This document shows positions 30,111 through 42,739 of a DNA stretch of 64,000 bases, one piece after another. How positions within the stretch are numbered: the stretch's first letter is position 1; the number at the start of each line of letters is the position of its first letter. The position numbers were made by a program, and so were the translations under genes. The notes under the pieces are model-generated. The model did no database searches. It was not told the origin of the DNA and worked only from the letters and a program-made list of their open reading frames with translations. Source of the DNA: Ascarosepion bandense (Eukaryota; Mollusca; Cephalopoda; Sepiida; Sepiidae); NCBI GenBank assembly GCA_037127315.1, contig JBBBDQ010001273.1, positions 3,271,501 through 3,335,500 of the forward strand. The letters run 5' to 3'.

Positions 30111-30172
30111 TGGTGTAACTGGACAATTGTTTGACCTAATCCAGTCCTTCCTTTCAAACCGTACAATGGGGG
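29991..30172. repeat. Inverted duplication of LINE sequence around (TA)n
   Basis: The ~62 bp left of the (TA)n (29991-30052, ending GTCCAGTTACACCA) recur as the reverse complement right of it (30111-30172, starting TGGTGTAACTGGAC) with about one mismatch. Spacer is (TA)n 30066-30106 plus a few bases. A second (TA)n starts at 30174. Confidence 0.93.

Positions 30173-30173
<1 letters not shown>

Positions 30174-30231
<58 letters not shown>
30174..30231. repeat. (TA)n microsatellite
   Basis: About 29 TA units, among the longest in the window. 30232-30650 to its right has no recognised gene. Confidence 0.95.
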
Positions 30232-30233
<2 letters not shown>

Positions 30234-30653
30234 GGCAGCAGTCTCTCACTTAAACATGTTTCGTTAAAAAAACGAACGACAAGGAAGATTGTATTAATTT
30301 TTGGTTTAATGTTTTTCATTATTCTGTTTTTCATTTTTCATCATGTCTTTTTGCTGAAGATAAGGAAAGTGAAAACGTTCCATAATTTTCGATTTTCCAT
30401 GAGCTTTCTGCCTTTTCACGGGTCATTTTCAATAATGTTATTTTTTTTCCAGTGTTGTTATGTCCACATGTTTACTGTAATGTAATTTATTTTAGTTTTT
30501 AGTGTGTCCTTTTTTTTTTCGAAGAAAAGTCTCTTAAAGATGTCATGTGACGCGCGTGGTGGGCATCATGTGAATATCTGTCTATTTTTTAGAATACTTT
30601 CAAAACTCTATTTCCACTGGGACAATTTTTTACGGGTTTTTGTAAGTTATGGG

Positions 30654-30875
30654 TTAATAAAGTTTTTTATTTTTTATTTTTTTATTATTACTAGATAGGT
30701 GGCGTGTAAGGTGTCTACTTAGGGATGTGGTAGTATAGCCAACATAGGTAAGTGAGTTATGACAAGAAACTAAATCTTGTCCGGAGCATTGAAATTCATA
30801 CACGATATTTGTCATCGTTAGTTTAGAATTGACAGGATTATTATTATTAGAAATAAAAATTATGTTGTCTTCCAT
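30654..30875 (-). pseudogene. Penelope-like element GIY-YIG endonuclease fragment
   Basis: The 73-codon minus-strand frame contains NIVYEFQCSGQDLVSC then TYVGYTTTSLSRHLTRHL. VY...C and YVGYTTTSLSRHLTRH are the two halves of the PLE-type GIY-YIG nuclease, with the conserved Arg (SRHL). The sequence ends in a Lys/Asn-rich tail. The same subfamily as the endonuclease at 45270-45573, different from that at 62.4-63.1 kb. Confidence 0.78.
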
Positions 30876-31058
30876 TTCCTATAATATATTATAAATTTTA
30901 TATGTTTTTGATGAATTACCGCAGAAATATGATGTTTAAAATTTTTCGTGCAGAAAATTCGTCCCGTTTTTAATTAATGTGTATTTGGCTGCAGTAAAAA
31001 AATAAAAATTAAACCGAAAATGAATAAAATGTTCCATGTCGGTCGGTCGTTTTTAACG

Positions 31059-31060
<2 letters not shown>

Positions 31061-31118
<58 letters not shown>
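31061..31118. repeat. (TA)n microsatellite
   Basis: About 29 TA units. 31120-32030 is AT-rich with no recognised gene; a 17-bp motif GAAATGTGCACCAGATG is duplicated in tandem at 31973-32015. Confidence 0.95.
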
Positions 31119-31124
<6 letters not shown>

Positions 31125-32029
31125 ATATAACCTAGGTCCCACCACAAGCAAATTCTACTTCCTGACATATTGATTCTTTCTTCTACTGATAATTTTTTGT
31201 TTCAATTAACTGATAAATTATCTATTTCGTCAACATATGATTGACGTACATCATATTTCAACAACTTATCGTTTCTATAACAATTACACCCTGTAAATGA
31301 TCAAAAACATTAATAAATAAATTCGTAACCGCTCCATAAACACAATCGGCACAATTCCCGACATGTCATAATACAATTGTATACATTCAAATGTTTCATA
31401 ACTGACTCCAAAAAATGTAGCTTTCCATAACATCTTAATTCTCTAACTCACTTTACTCATTCCTCTGCGCATCATTCACTTACTTTTTATTGGTTAACTT
31501 ACTCTAAACCTCTGAATTCCACAAACCCCGTAATTGACTGAATACGATAACAATTCTGCTATTTCTATATATAATGATTCCTAACAGGAAAATATTTAAA
31601 TGCTTGATAAGGTACTAACAAATACTAACAGGTATTTTGTTACATTCAACTAGGTTTTATCATAAACACTTGTAATAAAAAGAAATACTTTAACATTGCT
31701 TTACTAAGTGCTGAGCACTGTTCAGAATGTAAATTACTACGAGCAGTAGACAGTTAACCCATTTTGTACTACTCCTAATATATATACATATATATATTTA
31801 TATTTATATATTGTCCTACGTCGATAGCACAACTTATTTTTGTAATCTCCATGTTGTCTTTGTCTATTTAAATTTTACTCTTGTATGAAAAAAGCAGTAA
31901 CTTCACTTCATAAGATTTAGCTCCCATGAACATCAAGTGAACTTAAATTAATACCTATTAAGCGGTCAGTTTGAAATGTGCACCAGATGATTGTATGAAA
32001 TGTGCACCAGATGTTTATATATATATATA

Positions 32030-32135
32030 ATCAGTTCATCACAAGCAAGGCAGTACTACCACTGGTGAGCAGGGGGTTAGATAATGGGAGAGTGATGAGA
32101 AAGAGGAACCAGTTATAGGGGGTTGGAGATTATAG
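32030..32135 (-). mobile_element. CR1/L2-like LINE 3' UTR scrap
   Basis: CAAGCAAGGCAGTACTACCA and CTGGTGAGCAGGGGGTTAGA are the reverse complement of the LINE 3' end. It abuts (TA)n at 32139-32185 and a (GA)-rich run to about 32237. Confidence 0.7.
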
Positions 32136-32188
<53 letters not shown>

Positions 32189-32439
32189 AGATTGAGGGGA
32201 AGAGAGAGAGAGAGAGAAAGAGAAAGAGAAAGAGAGGGGAAGAACCCGATCTTCAAACTTGACTCTTTGAAACTTTTTTCCCTACTAATCTTGTTATTTT
32301 GCATTAAATATACTATGTTGGTACACTGATGAATATAAAATCATAATCGAATTCGAAGACTTGTCTGTCAGTAGTTTAATAAATGATGAAGGCAAAGTAT
32401 GTTCTTTTAATCCGTTTACAACACTAAAAGTTATTCTTT

Positions 32440-35400
32440 GTAAAAAGTTTGCTTGTTTTTTATCTTCATTGTCCCTTTTCTTTTGTCGATATTCCTTTTT
32501 TCATTCATCACAAACGCTCCCGACCTTATCCTTTTTTTATTTTCATTTTCTCTTTTTGTTCATTATTTTAATTCACCGTTTTCTCTTATTTTCTGACATT
32601 ATTTTCATTCTTTTTCATATATTATTCGTTCTCTTCCTTTTATTTTTATCATCTCCTTTTATATTTTATTTTAGTTTTCTCTCTCTCCTTCTTCTACTTC
32701 ACTTTCATTCAACACATATTTCTTCACCCTATTTCTATATTTCTGTTTACGTTCATTTCCTTTTGTTGATATCGATTTTCTTCTTTTTCTTTACTTTCAT
32801 ACCCGTATTTTTTATTCAATTCAGGGTTGTGTTTTCCTTAGTCTTCATTTTATGATGCTTTTCATATCCTGAATTTGTTTACTCTTGATATTCACCCTTC
32901 TCTATGTTTTATCATTATTATTTCTTTTTTGTTTCCAAAAATTAATTCAATTTTTCATTTTTATTCTTCATGCTTTACGTTCTATTTAGTTTATATTTCT
33001 TTCTAGTCATGTTCTTTTATTCTATTGTCTTCCTCTTTCTTTCTTTTCTTTCTTTTCTTTTTTTATATTTCCATAATTTTTCTTTTCTTTCTTTAAATTC
33101 CATGTCTTTTTTTTCTTTCTATATTTCCATGTGTTTTCTTTTCTTTTTAATTTTCATTGTTTTTTTTGTTCTTTCTTTATTTTTTGTTTTTCTTTTCTTT
33201 ATTTTTCATTTTTCCCTTTTTTTCTATATTTCTATACTTTTAATTTCTATCTTTATTTTCCATGTTTTTCTTTCCTTTCTTTATTTTTCATGATTTATTC
33301 TTCATGTTTCTGATTTTTCTTTTCTTTCTATATTTCCCTTGTTTTTTGTCTTTTGTTATTTTCCATGTTTTTCGGTTTCTTTCTATAATTCCATGCATTT
33401 TCTTTTTTTTCTTTATTTTCCATGTTTTTTCTTTTCTTTTTCCGACTCTTCCTTTTCTTTCTATATTTTCTGTTTTTTCTGTTTTCATTTTCTATGTTTT
33501 TTTCTGTTTTTTGATTTTTTCTTTTCTTTCTATATTTTTCATGCTTTATTCTTTTCTTTCCTTACTTTTCTTGTTTTTCTTTTCTTTGTTCATTTTTCAT
33601 GTTCTTTCTTTTCTTCTTTCATTTTCTATGTTTTTCTTTTCTTTTTTCATTTTCTATGCTTTCTTGTCTTTTCTTATTTTACTAGATTTTTTCTTTCTTC
33701 GTTAATCATGTTATTCTTTTATTTCTTCATTTTCCTTGATTTTTCATTTTTCTTCATTTGCCATGTTTTTTCGTTTCTTTCTTCAGATGCCATGTTTTTT
33801 CTTATTTTTCCTTATTTTTCTTGGTTTTTCTTTTTTGTCTTCATTTTTCCATGTTCTTTTTATCTTTCCTTATTTTCGTTGTTTTTCTTTTCTTTCTTCA
33901 TTTTTTCATGTTTTTCTTTCTTTAATCTCAATGGGCTTTTCTTTTCTTTCTTTATTTTCCATGTTTTATCTTTTGTTTCTTCATTTTCCATGAATTTTTC
34001 TTTCTTCATTTTTCTTTTCTTTTCTTTTTTCTTTTCTATTTTTATTTCTCATGTTTTTATCTCTTTTTTCTTTAATCTCAACGTGTTTTTCTTTTATTAT
34101 TTTTTATTATATTTTTATGCTTTTTCTTTTCTTTCTTCATTTTCCATGTTTTTTCTTTCAAAATTTTTCATGTTCTTTCTTTTCTTTCTTCTTTTCCCAT
34201 GTTTTTTATTATCTTTTCTTTTTTTCTTAATTTTTTGTTTCTTCATTTACCAAGTTTTTTCTTTTTTAATTTACCATTTATTTTTCTTATCTTTCCTTAT
34301 TTTCGTTGTTTTTCTTTCTTTATTCATTTTCCATGTGTTTTTCTTTTGTTTCTTTATTTTCCATGTTTTCTTCTTTTCTTTTTTCATTTCCCATGTTTTT
34401 CTTTTTTGTTTTTTCATTTTCCATGTCTTTTTATTATCTTTACTTGTTTTCTTTGATTTTTTTCTTCCTTCATTTTCATATTTTTTTCTTTTATGATCCA
34501 TTTTTTCTTTTTTTCTTTTCCATGTTTTTTCATGTCTTTTTTTATTTTCCATATTTCTCTTTTCTTCATTTTTCATGTTTTCTTTTCTTTTTTCAATTTA
34601 CATATTTTTCTTATTTTTTTTTCTATATTTTCCTTGCTTTTGCTTTCTTCATTTTACATGTGTTTTCTTTCTTCTCTATTGCAATGTTTTTTTCTTTCTT
34701 TATGATCCATTTTTCTTTTTTTCTTTCTTTATTTTCCTTGTTTTTATTTTCTTTCTATATTTCCATATTTTTTCTTTTCTTTCTTAATTTTCTGTTTTTT
34801 CTTTTCTTTCCCTATTTTTCCTGTTTTTTATTTTCTTTCATTATTTTCCATGTTTTTCTTTCTTTCTTCATTTTCCATGTTATTTATTTCTTTTCTTTCT
34901 TTTCCATTTTCTCTTTTCTATCTTTATTTTTCCATATTTTTTCTTTATTTTCCAATGTTTCTTCTTTTCTTTCTATAATTCCATATTTTTGTCTTTCTCA
35001 ATTTTCCTCTTTTTTTTTCTATATTCCCATATTTTTTTCTTCATTTTCCATGTCCATTTTTTTCTATTTTTTCCAGGCCTCTTTCTGTTTTCATTTTTTA
35101 TGTTTTGTTCCTTCTATATTTTCCGAATTTTTTTAATTTCTTCATTTTTCATGTATTTTTTCTTTCTTGATTTTTCGTGTTTTTTTTCTTTCTTTATTTT
35201 CCATACTTTATTCTTATATTTCCTTACATTCCTTGTTTTTTCTTTTCTTTGTTCATTTTCTATGTTCTTTCGTTTCTTCGCTTTCATGTTTTTTCTTATC
35301 TTTTATTACTTTCTTTCTTTTTTTCTTTCCTTTTTTAATTTTTTTAAAATTTGTTTCTTTTCTTTCTTCATTAAACATGTTCTTTCTGTTCTTTCTTCAT

Positions 35401-36460
35401 TTTGCATGTTTTTTTCTTTTTTTTTCTTATTTTCTTGTTGTTTCTTATCTTTCCTTATTTTCGTTGTTTTTTCTTTCTTCATTTTCCATGATTTTTCTTT
35501 TCTGTCTGCATTTTCCATGTTTTTTCTTATCTTTTGTTATTTTCTTTATTTTTTCTTTTCATTCTTTATATTCCATGCTTTTCTTTATTTATTTATTCTT
35601 AATGTGTTTTTTATTTCTTTATTTTTCGTGTTTTTTCTTTCTTTATTTCCCATGTTTTTCTTTTCTTTCTTTAATCTCGATGTGCTTTTTTTCTTACTTT
35701 ATTTTCCATGTTTTTTCTTTCTTTCTTCATTTTCCGTGTTTTTTCTTCCTTTTCCATATTCTTTCCTTTTTCTCCATGTTGTTATTATGTTTCCTTTTAT
35801 TTCCTTGATTTTCCTTTTCTTTCTTCATTTACCATCTTTTTTCCTTATTTTATTTATTTCTCATATTTTTCTTTTCTTTCTTGATTTTTCAAGTTTTTCT
35901 TTTCTTTCTTTATTTTCCCTGTTTTTTCTTTTCTTTCATCATTCTCGGTGTGTTTTTCTTTTCTTTCTTTATATTTCATGTTTTTACTTTTCTAACTTCA
36001 TTTTTCATGTTTTTTCTTATTTTTCCTTATTTTCCTTGAGTTTTCTTTTCTTTCTATATTTTCCATGTTTTTTCTTTTCTTTCTTAACTTTCCATGTTTT
36101 TTATCATCTTTACTTATTTTCCTTGTTTTTTCTTTTTCATTTTTCATATTTTTCTTTTTTTCATTTTCCATGTGTTTTCATTTCTTTATTTGCCATATTT
36201 TTATTTTCTATCTTCATTTTTCATGTTTTCTTTTCTTTCTTCATTTTCCATACTTATTTCTTTTCTATCTAAATTTTTAATGTTTTTCCTTTCTTTCTTC
36301 CTATCCCATTTTTTTTGTATTTTTACTGATTTTCCTTGATTTTTTCTTTATTTTCCATGTTTCTGTTTTATTTTTTATTTTTCGTGTTTTTTATTAACTT
36401 TAATTACTTTCCTTGTTTTTTCTATTTTCATTTTTCTTTGTATATATTTTATCACTCTTT
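32440..36460 (+). repeat. ~4 kb polypyrimidine degenerate tandem array
   Basis: Almost all T and C on the plus strand, increasingly regular from about 33000. The recurring unit, about 25-35 bp, is approximately TTTTCTTTCTTT-ATTTTCCATG-TTTT, with dozens of diverged copies. Long frames (for example 33339-34496 and 34989-36272) are Phe/Ser/His-rich artefacts of the unit (FIFHVFSF, SFSMFF). Such asymmetric DNA can form triplex (H-DNA) structures. Confidence 0.9.
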
Positions 36461-36689
36461 TTAACTAAATCTTCTCTTCCACTCTATTCTCTACTCCTCC
36501 TATTTTCTTCTTCTTCCTCTTCTCATTTCTACAATTGCTGACATCTCGCAAAACACAAATACTTTTCAATACAGACGCACACATGAATGTACAAGTATGA
36601 ACAAATGTCTACTTTCACACACTAAGACCGACATATACGCATCTATCTAAACATGAACCTAGTCGTTTATTGGCTTGATTGCCGGATTA

Positions 36690-36765
36690 ATAAGTGTCAA
36701 GTCGCTGATTGGAAGCGACATCAGCCAATCAAACTGAGCCCCGAGCGAACATAAAATACATCGCA
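36690..36765 (+). promoter_or_regulatory. CCAAT/TATA-like cluster
   Basis: An inverted CCAAT (GCTGATTGGAAG, about 36703), a direct CCAAT (CAGCCAATCAAAC, about 36723) and a TATA-like CATAAAATAC (about 36750) lie in promoter-like spacing, followed by a region of mixed composition. No gene downstream is recognised, so this may be chance or part of a transposon. Confidence 0.25.
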
Positions 36766-37187
36766 ACAAGAGTTGAAGGGTGGAGTGGGAAAATAGACAC
36801 GCAAAACAGAAATGAGTGTGGAGAGTAAAGGGGAGATAACTTGAGCGAGAATCCACTTTGATAGCTTTTTCAATTGACTGACAAGTCATGACGGCGTTTT
36901 ATATCGAGAAGGAGTCATATAGCACCGGCTGCTTGCAGAAATCTGTTCAGTGAATATAGACCAAATGCTGAATGTAACTTTGATGTGAACAGATGAGAAA
37001 AGAGGAAGATAATGAAATAAGAACTACGGAGATGAAAGGAGGAATCGGATGTAAAAGCCGATCGGTAATGGAAGTTGATGGCAAGGGGCAGCAAAAAGAG
37101 ATCAGTTGGAAAAAGAATTTTCCTTTCTTGAACAGAAATCTAAATATAATATAAAATTGTTATTGTATATTGTAATCATATACTCTA

Positions 37188-37536
37188 CTAGCTTCTTTTC
37201 TCGCACTTCCCGCCATGTGGAACTCCCTTAGGTATATTTGCTTCCCAGAAAGCCACAATCTCCAAGAGTTTAAAAGCAACGTCAATTGCCATCTCTTATC
37301 CCCTTGACTCCCATATTTCTCTTACCTTTTCCCCAACACCCGCTGAATCTTTTTTGTCTTCTTTTTTCACTCTACTCCCACGCAACTCTCTTCACACCAG
37401 TATTCCTATCCTTCTATTGCCCACTCTCTGACACCCCCTGTAACCGGTTCCTCTTTCTCCTGCTCTTATGAAGCCCCCTGCGCACCAGTGGCAGTACTGC
37501 CTTCCTTGGGGTGAAACGATTAAAAAAGAAAGAAAA
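37188..37536 (+). mobile_element. CR1/L2-like LINE 3' end
   Basis: SFFSRTSRHVELP-like coding end (CTTCTTTTCTCGCACTTCCC), then the 3' UTR with CCTGCGCACCAGTGGCAGTA and the family tail CTTGGGGTGAAACGATT followed by an A-rich end. About 350 bp. Confidence 0.82.
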
Positions 37537-37619
37537 TATAATATATGAATAGAAATAGTTATAAGACATTGTTATTCTATTATGATATTGTGTATGTGAA
37601 AGCTTTTTCATATGTATAC

Positions 37620-38330
37620 AGTGCATTTTAAACTGATGAAGCACGGTGAGTGAAAGAAAAAGAAGGAAGAGCAAAACTAGAGAGAGAGAAAAAAATAAGA
37701 ACGTGAAAGGAAGGAAATTTGTGGAAGGGTTGGAGGAATATTTGAAGAGAGAGATAGAGAGAGAAAGAGATAGAAAGTAAACAATATTAAGATTTCTTGC
37801 TGAAAAAATGGAAAAACACAAACGAACGAATGAAACAAAGAATTAAAATAGAAAGATGAATAGAATGAAAAAGAATATGAAAGTCAGAATAAATAAATGA
37901 ATAATGAATGATCGAACGAACAGAAAAAAGGAAAAACAAAAGATTGGAAATACACTGATAAAATGAATAAACAAAATAAGTAAAAGGAAGGAAGGAAGGA
38001 AGGAAGGAAAAAATAGCTTATGAACGAACAAAAAACGCGAAAAAATAAAGAAAGAAAAAACAACAGGAAAAAGCAAAAAGAAAGAAAGGCTAAAAGATAA
38101 AGTTGATAAGAATAAAAAAATAATAGAAAAAGATGAAAGATAAAGATGAAAAGTGTGAAAAAAAGAATGAGAAAAAAGAATGAATGAATGATGATTAGAA
38201 ATTATGCACAAAGAAAGTGAGATAAAAAAAGAGAAGAAAGAATGAAAGAAAAGAAAGAGAATGCCAAAAATGAGTAATAAATTGTAGAACGGATCTTGTT
38301 CAAAAGAAGCATAATTAAAAATTTTACATT
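37620..38330. repeat. Purine-rich low-complexity region
   Basis: A/G-rich with GGAAGGAAGGAAGGAA (about 37987) and AAAGAAAGAA motifs. No gene. Similar composition continues intermittently to 39290 and again at 40980-41520. Confidence 0.75.
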
Positions 38331-38599
38331 TCACTCTCATTAAAAAAATGAGCATTTATAAATAAATTAACGAAAATCGAAATGTGTTCTAACAGATTGT
38401 CCTTAAATCGCTAACCACTGCAGTCGTAAAGTCCGGCTACATTTACGGCTCACACATTAATAAAAAGAATTACTATTAATAGGTTGCGTGACATGTACTG
38501 CTACCCCAGCACCATCTCTGCTCTTTATAGCAGATGCGGAATATATCAATTGTTTTATGAATAAATAAGAAAATGAAAAAAAAAATGAAACGAGAGAAA

Positions 38600-38645
38600 G
38601 AGTCAGAGCAAGCGAGAGAGAGAGAGAGAGAGAGCACGAGAGGGA
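38600..38645. repeat. (GA)n-rich microsatellite
   Basis: GAGAGAGAGA runs within a purine-rich context. 38650-39770 has no recognised gene. Confidence 0.7.
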
Positions 38646-39774
38646 GTGAGAGATGGTAAATGGCGGGCACCAGAAAAAGAAAAGGTATTTGAAACCAAAC
38701 ACTGTTTTAATAGCATTTCCCATGAAGGTATGCTTATAAGAAGCTCAGCAGAGTTGATTACCAAAAATCAGTGGAACAGACCTGGAAAAGAATTCGGAAA
38801 TAAAATATGAACGAAAAAGAACAAAATAATAAAGAATATGGATTTATATAGTAAAAAAAAGAGAAAAAAGAAAAACAAATCAAAAATGAAAAGAAAGAGG
38901 AGAGAGGGGGGAAACAGATGATAAAAGGCTCGATAAAATAAAATAAAATCTCGCCTTTTGATTGACACCAGCATGTGATCGCTTTCTAAAGTTGAAGGCG
39001 AAAAGTAGCCATACTGAAACGCAAACTGACAGAGAAATATGCTTTTAACTTTATCAGATACGATAGAAGCGGCCGTGAAGGTGATGGCGACGGGAATCTA
39101 ATAGCAATGCGAGCAAACAAAATAGAATGACGTTAGGAGAGAATTGGTGAAAGAAGAAAAATCAAACGTTTGCAAAATGGAAGAACAGAATAAACTGAAA
39201 AGGAAACAAAGAGGATAAAAAGAATACAAAACGTTAGAAAAAGGCATGAGAAATAAAAACGAAGCAATTACGTTCTGAAAATTTGGTGATGATATGATTT
39301 TGTTATTCCTTCAATTTTTGTCAAACAACTTTCACCATTTTTGTTCTTTCCCATACATTTAAACCCCAAATATTTGAAACCCTGAAGAATTTTTTTTTAT
39401 TATTATTCCATATCTTTTCGGATTATTGTCTTCATACTTGTCATTATTAAAACGTTTCCAATGACCCATTCCTCTATTGTTAGAAGGTCAAAGAAGATGT
39501 TTACATTATTTGACATATAATTTGGGACTATTGTTTTTGTTATTAACGTTTCTGGTGATCCATTCCCATAGTGTTCAAATAGGATCGAGAATTTTTGTCT
39601 AAGCAACACTGGTCGAAGGAATATTCGTTTTAGAATATTTATCTAAAGAACACTAGTCTAAAGAATATACGTCTTACAAATGTTCATCTCGAGAATGTAG
39701 TTTGTATTAATATGCAAACAAGACACCCCAATAAATGCTTATAAACCCGATGTAACATCAATAATTAATGTTAC

Positions 39775-40343
39775 TATAGGGTGTTCCATTAAAACGGACC
39801 AAAGTTAGCAGTAAATAAAACAGTACTGTTGGTAAAATTTTATTGTTTTCTCTATTGGATCATATTATTTGAGTCATGGCAATTTTGTGTAAAAAATAAT
39901 ATTGCCCAAACTATTCGACGGTCAAAGTTTTGGATGACATCTCTGCATAGTTGCTCGCCGAGCTCACCAATTTGCCTTATTATCTCATTCCTTCAGTTGT
40001 TGAATTGTTGATATAGACCTTACTTTTGAGATGACCCCAAAGAAAGAAATCTAAAGGCGTCAAGTTGCACGATCGTAGTGGTCAACTGACGTCACTATTT
40101 CGAGAGATGATGCGACCTGAGTACTTATCATTCAATAAAGCCATTGTTGCATTGGCTGTTTGAACGTCAATTTTCGTTACAGGCTTCCATAACTTTAACA
40201 CGTAGTTCGACTATTAATCTTTCGATGGTTGAAATTGAAAAAAAAAACTGAAGTTCTTAAATCTAAAAGAAATTGAAAAAGTCATTAGACACTTAAACTT
40301 AATTCACATTTAAAATCGGTCTAAGTTATTAGGACACCCTATA
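39775..40343 (-). mobile_element. Internally deleted mariner-like DNA transposon
   Basis: Terminal repeats TATAGGGTGTTCC (39775) and GGACACCCTATA (40332-40343) are inverted, with TA at each edge as expected for Tc1/mariner. On the minus strand RSCNLTPLDFFLWGHLK is the end of a DDE transposase core (family form SPDLTPLDFFLWG), followed by KVYINN and C-terminal decay. Stops lie on either side, and the N-terminal half is missing. Confidence 0.68.
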
Positions 40344-41567
40344 TATGTGTCTTAAATGTTATTATTTAATACTGTAAATATCAATAAAATTTATTATTTT
40401 GTTAACAGATATACAGACAGCCACGGACACCAGTCAACTTCGAAATTTGCTGAAAATCTTCTGAATGCACTCCTTGTTTAAGTTGGCGTGTGCTGCCATA
40501 GTCATTTCCTGTGTCGTCTTTGGCGTTGCAAGGAGTTTTGTTGGTCTCTCTCGCTCAAATGTACCCCACACATTATTCAAGGAGGTTGCAAACTGGGTAT
40601 CAGATGTAAGGGGTTAGGGTTAGGGTTAGACATAGGGTCTTCCAGCAGCCTCTCCCTTGAACCAGAGCAGCACTACCTCCTCAAGTCAATTGATGTATGT
40701 CTCTGTGTTAAGTTTGAGGCTTTGCGGAAAGATGAATGGAGTTATAACATGGCGATAATTAGTGATCACTTCAAACACATTCATGATCACTATTAGACTC
40801 GTCGAACTCTCTCAGAACAAAATGCCGTTTCTAAATTTCTGGTAGAGTGATGTGCGTTATGGCACTCTTTTTCTCACAGACGGTGCCCAACTGACCTTAC
40901 TATACTGTGCTATTGGGCGAAATTAAAAATAAAATATAATGGCAACCATTTAACCAACGCCCCCTGTATATAGAAACTAACAAATAGTGAGAAAGAAGGA
41001 ATTATATTTAATAAGCGAACGTAAAGAAGAATTAGTTATATTGTGAGAAAAACAAGCAGAGAAGAAAAGAGAATGAAATTCAAGAAAAAGAGAAAAAAAA
41101 AGAAAAGAAAAATTGAAAAAAGTGGTGGAGGGAGGAAATGCGAAAGAGAGAACAAAGTCGAACTGGTTGTTTTAAGAGCCGACTTGTCAGCATCCTCGCA
41201 AACATAGTTGAGAGCTTCGATGTGTTGGACAGGAAAGACCGCAAAGTCAGGTCGGTTGTTGATGGCATGTTAATCCGTTCTTGACAACCAATCGAAAAGC
41301 TGATGGTAAAAATAAAAATAAACAACACAGAAATGAAAGGAAATGATGAGTATACGAAGAAGTGGATAGATAAATAGGTAAATATTTGATGGAAAAATGA
41401 AGACAGAGCTAAAGAAATTCATGAAGGTTATCAAAAAGAAGAAACAATGAACAGTTAAGAAAGCTAAAGCTGAAATATTTGTCTTCTAGAAAAACAGAAA
41501 AAGAAAACACTGAAAAACAATCGGCAAAATGGCGCCTTGCTATCCTCTCTCTTATAATAAAGACCGT

Positions 41568-41570
<3 letters not shown>
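40344..41570. other. Unassigned DNA with short telomere-like motif
   Basis: GGGTTAGGGTTAGGGTTAG at 40611-40629 is three TTAGGG units, too few to call an interstitial telomere. An open frame at 40488-40796 has no recognisable features. A YY1-like CAAAATGGCGCC is at about 41526. Confidence 0.3.

Positions 41571-41571
<1 letters not shown>

Positions 41572-41640
<69 letters not shown>
41572..41640. repeat. Compound (TA)n(TG)n microsatellite
   Basis: About 16 TA units followed by about 18 TG units. Confidence 0.95.
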
Positions 41641-41642
<2 letters not shown>

Positions 41643-42739
41643 GGTACCTCTATTCATTTTCCATACCTAACTTTTAAATTAAATTTTTAAAAATAAAAAT
41701 GTTTTCCTGAAACTTTTTCTTGAAATTTCTTTTAATTCAAAGCTAACTGAAAAATTACTATTTCCAGTAAGAAAAATCCTCTGGTGTATTTTAAACAGAA
41801 ATTATATTGATTGAAATCTAATATTATGACAAAAAATTTCAGCTTTTTGAACGACCAACACATTTGTAAACAAAAGTTAATTCTCGGGTTAAAAATCTTG
41901 GAAAAATAAAATATTCATCTTTTACATAAGATTTTTAAAAAATTAGCAAATTTAAAGTTACATTTATTTGATTTACACAAATATTACTTGTTTATGGCAT
42001 GAAATTTAGAATAAAATTATTTCTTAATCACGGAGTGTTGGTATTTAGGACTTTCCTCGTATGATTTGACAGGTGATGTCAGTCTGATGCGAGATAAGCT
42101 GTGTGGTGACCAGAATTGACATAATTGTCCAAAATGTTTTCCTGTAAAAGAAAAAAACCATCAAATACATGAGATTTTAATTTACACACAGAAATTGCCA
42201 TACAAAAAATCTTCAAATACACAAAACAATAAATTAAAAATTATTTTAAAAATACAATGGCTCGACGATTTACATAAAACTTTACAATTTTCGATTAAAG
42301 ATAGTCTTCACTTAATAACTTAATAATCTCAAGCCTACAAATTTTTAAAGTATTTTAAAATATTTCTGAAATTTTATTAATCATTTTAATTAAAATATGA
42401 AAACAATTCTTTTAAAATTTAATGATTAATCAAAAGAAATATTTTGCTTCAAACTATTATGACCTTATTATATATTATTTATTAAACAATTAAAAGCTTA
42501 TCAAATGAAATAATTTCATAGTTTCATTGCATTTTTTATTTTACTATTTGGAGCAAATTTTCGAAAAAGGGGCTAAAAAAGTAACAGATAATTAACATTC
42601 TTCAACGAATCTTGCATTTATCTAATAAAATCAATTTCCTCTACAACATTTAATTTCTTGAAATTTCATGAATTTATGTGGAGGGGTAACGGATGTAAAA
42701 CAAGTATTTTTACCGAGATCTTTTAAGAATAATAATTTC

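Noticed and set aside
30034..30267. Open frame YIYIYI-YGVTGQLFDLIQSF-YIYIYI
   Set aside because: The central part is the inverted LINE scrap; the rest is (TA)n. Not a gene.
33339..36272. Long open frames of 385 and 427 codons in the pyrimidine array
   Set aside because: They consist of repeated Phe/Ser/His/Leu strings that follow the DNA unit, all frames are open, and there is no domain.
40611..40629. Interstitial telomere repeat
   Set aside because: Only about three TTAGGG units; chance or microsatellite.
40488..40796. 102-codon Cys/Leu-rich open frame
   Set aside because: No domain or initiation context, spans the TTAGGG motif, and resembles no family I know.
41080..41328. 82-codon minus-strand frame as a signal-peptide protein
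   Set aside because: The N-terminal hydrophobic look and the C-terminal FFFSFFFS are products of purine-rich DNA; there is no supporting motif.
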